Origin: Pseudomonadota bacterium
Lineage (GTDB): Bacteria > Pseudomonadota > Gammaproteobacteria > Burkholderiales > Burkholderiaceae_C
Assembly: GCA_020161065.1 (NCBI GenBank)
Contig: JAIUPH010000030.1
Location: 1-64,000, forward strand
Length of the DNA: 64,000 nucleotides
Direction: 5' to 3'
Positions 61,988 through 64,000 of the stretch are shown piece by piece (position 1 is the stretch's first letter; the number at the start of each line of letters is the position of its first letter). Made by a program: the position numbers and the translations under genes. The notes below the pieces were generated by a model. The model worked only from the letters and a program-made list of their open reading frames with translations, was not told where the DNA came from and ran no database searches.

Positions 61988-62420
61988 GAGGCGGCCATTA
62001 TTCGCTTTTTTTTATGCGGCGAGGCATTTCGGGATTCTGGCGGCCTGCCTCCACGCATAAAGCGATCAGTTCCCGTCAGAAGAGAAGTTCAGCGACTTTT
62101 CTATGTAGGTCGCTACCAAGAACAGGGACTCAGGCAAGAGGCAGCGCACCGGAATGGGCGCCAACACGAGCCGTCCCGAGCGGCGAGGCTGCCGGCCCGA
62201 ATGGGCTGCCAGGACGACAAAAACAGCGCCTTCAGGCACCCAGAAGGTTTCATGTCCGACGCACGGAATCACATTGGTTGATCGGACAAAAATGAACTTA
62301 AGTTGTTGATTCAAAACAACTTTTTTGATGACATCGACACGAAAGCGGCCTGAAATCTACGCGCAGGCGGTAGGCTGGCTATGCAGTCAACACAGGTCAA
62401 TGCGAAAGGATTCAGGCGAC
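61988..62420. other. Intergenic region with a terminator hairpin
   Basis: It contains the abiE promoter side and an intrinsic terminator on the plus strand at 62300-62326: AAGTTGTT, a 7-base loop, AACAACTT, then a T run. That hairpin overlaps the first in-frame ATG (62325) of the next gene, so a later start is more likely. No gene is evident in the rest; a minus-strand frame at 62066-62314 lacks support. Confidence 0.55.
62012..62060. promoter_or_regulatory. Inverted repeats upstream of abiEi, candidate operator
   Basis: TTATGCGGCGAGGC (62012-62025) and GCCTCCACGCATAA (62047-62060) match at 12 of 14 positions as inverted repeats, 21 bp apart. They lie 25-73 bp upstream of the abiEi start. 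AbiEi is known to repress its own promoter by binding such repeats. Confidence 0.55.
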
Positions 62421-63161
62421 ATGCAGCAAGATTTCAACGATGGCGATCCGGCCAACGCGCCGCCTTCCGAGGCGCAGGGTGTCGCATCGACCCCAGAGAG
62501 GCTCGGCGCAGGCGCGAACCCGCCGGTCGAGGCGAGCCAACCTCTCCCCGATGTGGCATCGACGGAGCGAGCATCCCACCGCGCGCCGGACAAGCTGGTC
62601 GCAACCGATGCTCGCTCAGATGCGTCGGCACCCAGGCGAACGAGTTTCTTCGACCACGACATCGAAGTCCGGAAGGTGCGGCTGGATGAGATCGACGGCG
62701 TGGACGAGGACATCACGCAGTTCCTGCGCGAGAACGATGTGCTCATCGACGTGTCGATGCAAAGCGATCGCTGGTCGCAACCCGTGACCCGGATCGCCAT
62801 TCAGTGCCTTCACCTGCCGCTTTGGTACCGACGTGGACGCCTGGTGCATTTGGGCAGCGGCAAGGCATTGACGCTGGCAAGGCGACTGGCGCACCACGAC
62901 GACCTACTTCCGGCAAGCATCGTCCAAGCGAAGACGCTCAGCCTGCAACAGAAACTGACCTACATCGCCTACGAGCTTGAGTTTCTGCCCGCCGTTCACC
63001 GGCCCGGCAATGGCTACCCCGCCGCCGCGGTGGCCCTTTGGCAGGCCCTGGAGCGGGCGGGCGTAGCGCCCCTCAAGCGTCCTGGGCTCAGGGACTTCGC
63101 GTCGGCAACCGGCATCAGCGTGTCGGCTCTGAAATCATATTGGAAGCCAGGAGCCGCCTGA
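62421..63161 (+). CDS. Unknown island protein, first of a coupled pair
   Basis: I do not recognise this gene. From ATG 62421 (AAGGA 10 bases upstream) the product has 246 residues; starts at 62325 and 62400 are also in frame. The first 80 residues are rich in Pro, Ala, Ser and Asp and look disordered. From about residue 80 (SFFDHDIEVRKVRLDEIDGV) there is a folded part with IAIQCLHLPLWYRRGRLVHL and YIAYELEFLPAVHRPGNGYP. The end, LRDFASATGISVSALKSYW, looks like a helix-turn-helix. A DNA-binding role is possible. It overlaps the next gene by one base. Confidence 0.6.
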   Translation: MQQDFNDGDPANAPPSEAQGVASTPERLGAGANPPVEASQPLPDVASTERASHRAPDKLVATDARSDASAPRRTSFFDHDIEVRKVRLDEIDGVDEDITQFLRENDVLIDVSMQSDRWSQPVTRIAIQCLHLPLWYRRGRLVHLGSGKALTLARRLAHHDDLLPASIVQAKTLSLQQKLTYIAYELEFLPAVHRPGNGYPAAAVALWQALERAGVAPLKRPGLRDFASATGISVSALKSYWKPGAA

Positions 63162-64000
63162 TGGCGCGGCCGCGCATGCCGAGAAGCACCGCGCCAGAGA
63201 CCAGCGAGCGCGAGGACACGACCGCGCCAGCGCGGTCGGCAACCTTCACCCAGGTATTGCTTCGGGCCGAAGAGGCCGGTATCGACCGCAATGCTCTGAG
63301 CCGGCTGTTTTGGCTGATGAACGCGCATCCGCGCCTCCTCGGCCACCAGCGATGCCTGCAAAACCTGCTGCGCCTGATGTCGACACCCGAGTTCACAGAT
63401 GGCATCAACGAATGGGCCGACCCGTGGACCGCCGACATCCCGGCCTGGACATCTGCCGCGACGTGGGCGACCAAGCTGGCCGGCAAGGTGGCCGCTGAAA
63501 TGGCGGACTTCGTTCGCCAGCCTCGCAACGAGCACCACCAGATCCTGATGCGCCACGGCATCAACCGACACCCTCTGGTCGGCGCGCTATGGATCCGTCA
63601 TCACAGCGACCCGGATCCGTCGCAGCCCACCGCCACCCTGGCGGCGCCAGGCAGGATGTTCCGGCTGCTGCAGTGGCACCTTTTCTGCAGTCAAGCAGAG
63701 GCCAGGCACAGCCACAGCACACTCGAGCAGTACCTCCAGTACGACCGCCCTGGCGAATGGCCTGCGTGGCCCCGCCCAGCCGCGGCCGTCGGCCTGGCAC
63801 TGCGACAGCTGAGCTACTCCCCCTGGGAACCGCTACTCGCAGACCTTCCATACGAGACTCGCCTGGACGACTTCGCCAATGAATTGGTCGATAGAAAAGA
63901 CCGGCTCCTACTGAAGCACGAGGATGGCGAGGCTAGGCAGCGGCTCGTTGCGCTGATCAGCTACTTCGATGACTTCAAGCGCTACTTCGATGGCCAGCCC
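63161..64000 (+). CDS. Unknown island protein, runs off the window
   Basis: The frame is open from ATG 63161 to the window end (280 codons, no stop). It begins MARPRMPRSTAPETSERED, a basic disordered lead, then a helical region (FTQVLLRAEEAGIDRNALSR, LLGHQRCLQNLLRLMSTPEF, FCSQAEARHSHSTLEQYLQY, LVALISYFDDFKRYFDGQP). I recognise no domain. Its one-base overlap with the previous gene means joint translation. Position 3 kb inside a tRNA-flanked island suggests an element-specific function such as recombination or defence, but nothing in the sequence shows which. Confidence 0.6.
   Translation, partial: MARPRMPRSTAPETSEREDTTAPARSATFTQVLLRAEEAGIDRNALSRLFWLMNAHPRLLGHQRCLQNLLRLMSTPEFTDGINEWADPWTADIPAWTSAATWATKLAGKVAAEMADFVRQPRNEHHQILMRHGINRHPLVGALWIRHHSDPDPSQPTATLAAPGRMFRLLQWHLFCSQAEARHSHSTLEQYLQYDRPGEWPAWPRPAAAVGLALRQLSYSPWEPLLADLPYETRLDDFANELVDRKDRLLLKHEDGEARQRLVALISYFDDFKRYFDGQP

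Noticed and set aside
62066-62314. Minus-strand frame of 82 codons upstream of abiEi
   Set aside because: The start lies within the terminator hairpin region, there is no ribosome site and no recognisable domain.

Overview
The window is a GC-rich chromosomal segment from a betaproteobacterium of the order Burkholderiales. I would place it near the Rubrivivax/Leptothrix/Caldimonas group. This is an inference from gene families and layout: tripartite-tricarboxylate (Bug/TctC) binding proteins, a PEP-CTERM protein, a double-length UvrA, paired ECF sigma factor and Ser/Thr kinase genes, and GC-rich mosaic intergenic repeats. No rRNA or intact tRNA gene is present, so the assignment cannot be tested here.

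Left end (1-2.3 kb): a truncated cas2 and a CRISPR array of 22 repeats (36 bp) with 21 spacers of about 30 bp, best explained as type II-C. A BrnA-like antitoxin gene with a one-base frameshift and no toxin partner follows. From 2.4 to 12.2 kb are a ModA-like protein with an aldo/keto reductase, a 1916-residue UvrA paralogue carrying an in-frame piece of an intergenic repeat, an ABC binding protein, a DUF4157 protein and mobB.

12.4-21 kb: one coherent unit on the minus strand. A PAS-AAA+-Fis sigma-54 activator lies upstream of a branched-chain-type ABC transporter (binding protein, LivG, LivF, LivH, LivM), a cytoplasmic alpha/beta hydrolase and a secreted lipase. A near-consensus sigma-54 promoter sits before the binding-protein gene and a 12-bp dyad lies about 190 bp further upstream. 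21-26 kb is a malonate-use cluster (GntR regulator, malonyl-CoA decarboxylase, Bug receptor, malonyl-CoA synthetase). 26-31.5 kb holds assorted genes: CHRD/PEP-CTERM protein, NUDIX hydrolase, DUF59-like protein, class V aminotransferase, LysE exporter and a family 5 binding protein.

31.5-40.7 kb is a minus-strand locus for acetate uptake and sensing: DUF485 protein, ActP-like symporter, CBS-DUF294 protein, a 56-residue membrane protein, a symporter-histidine kinase, a receiver-only regulator, a pseudokinase-exonuclease fusion and probably a 50-residue membrane protein. 41-52.2 kb is a long, mostly overlapping minus-strand operon for leucine/isovalerate catabolism (liuB, liuC, liuD, HMG-CoA lyase), with a vapBC toxin-antitoxin pair and several small housekeeping genes inserted in it. 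Divergently, tcuA-tcuB and a TctC-like receptor (52.4-56 kb) point to tricarballylate/citrate oxidation.

56-64 kb is accessory: hipBA with dyads upstream, a decayed Ser/Thr kinase gene beside its ECF sigma factor, then a 3' fragment of an initiator tRNA gene that looks like an attachment site. To its right the composition changes and a probable genomic island starts, with an abiE toxin-antitoxin pair and two coupled genes I do not recognise; the second runs off the window.
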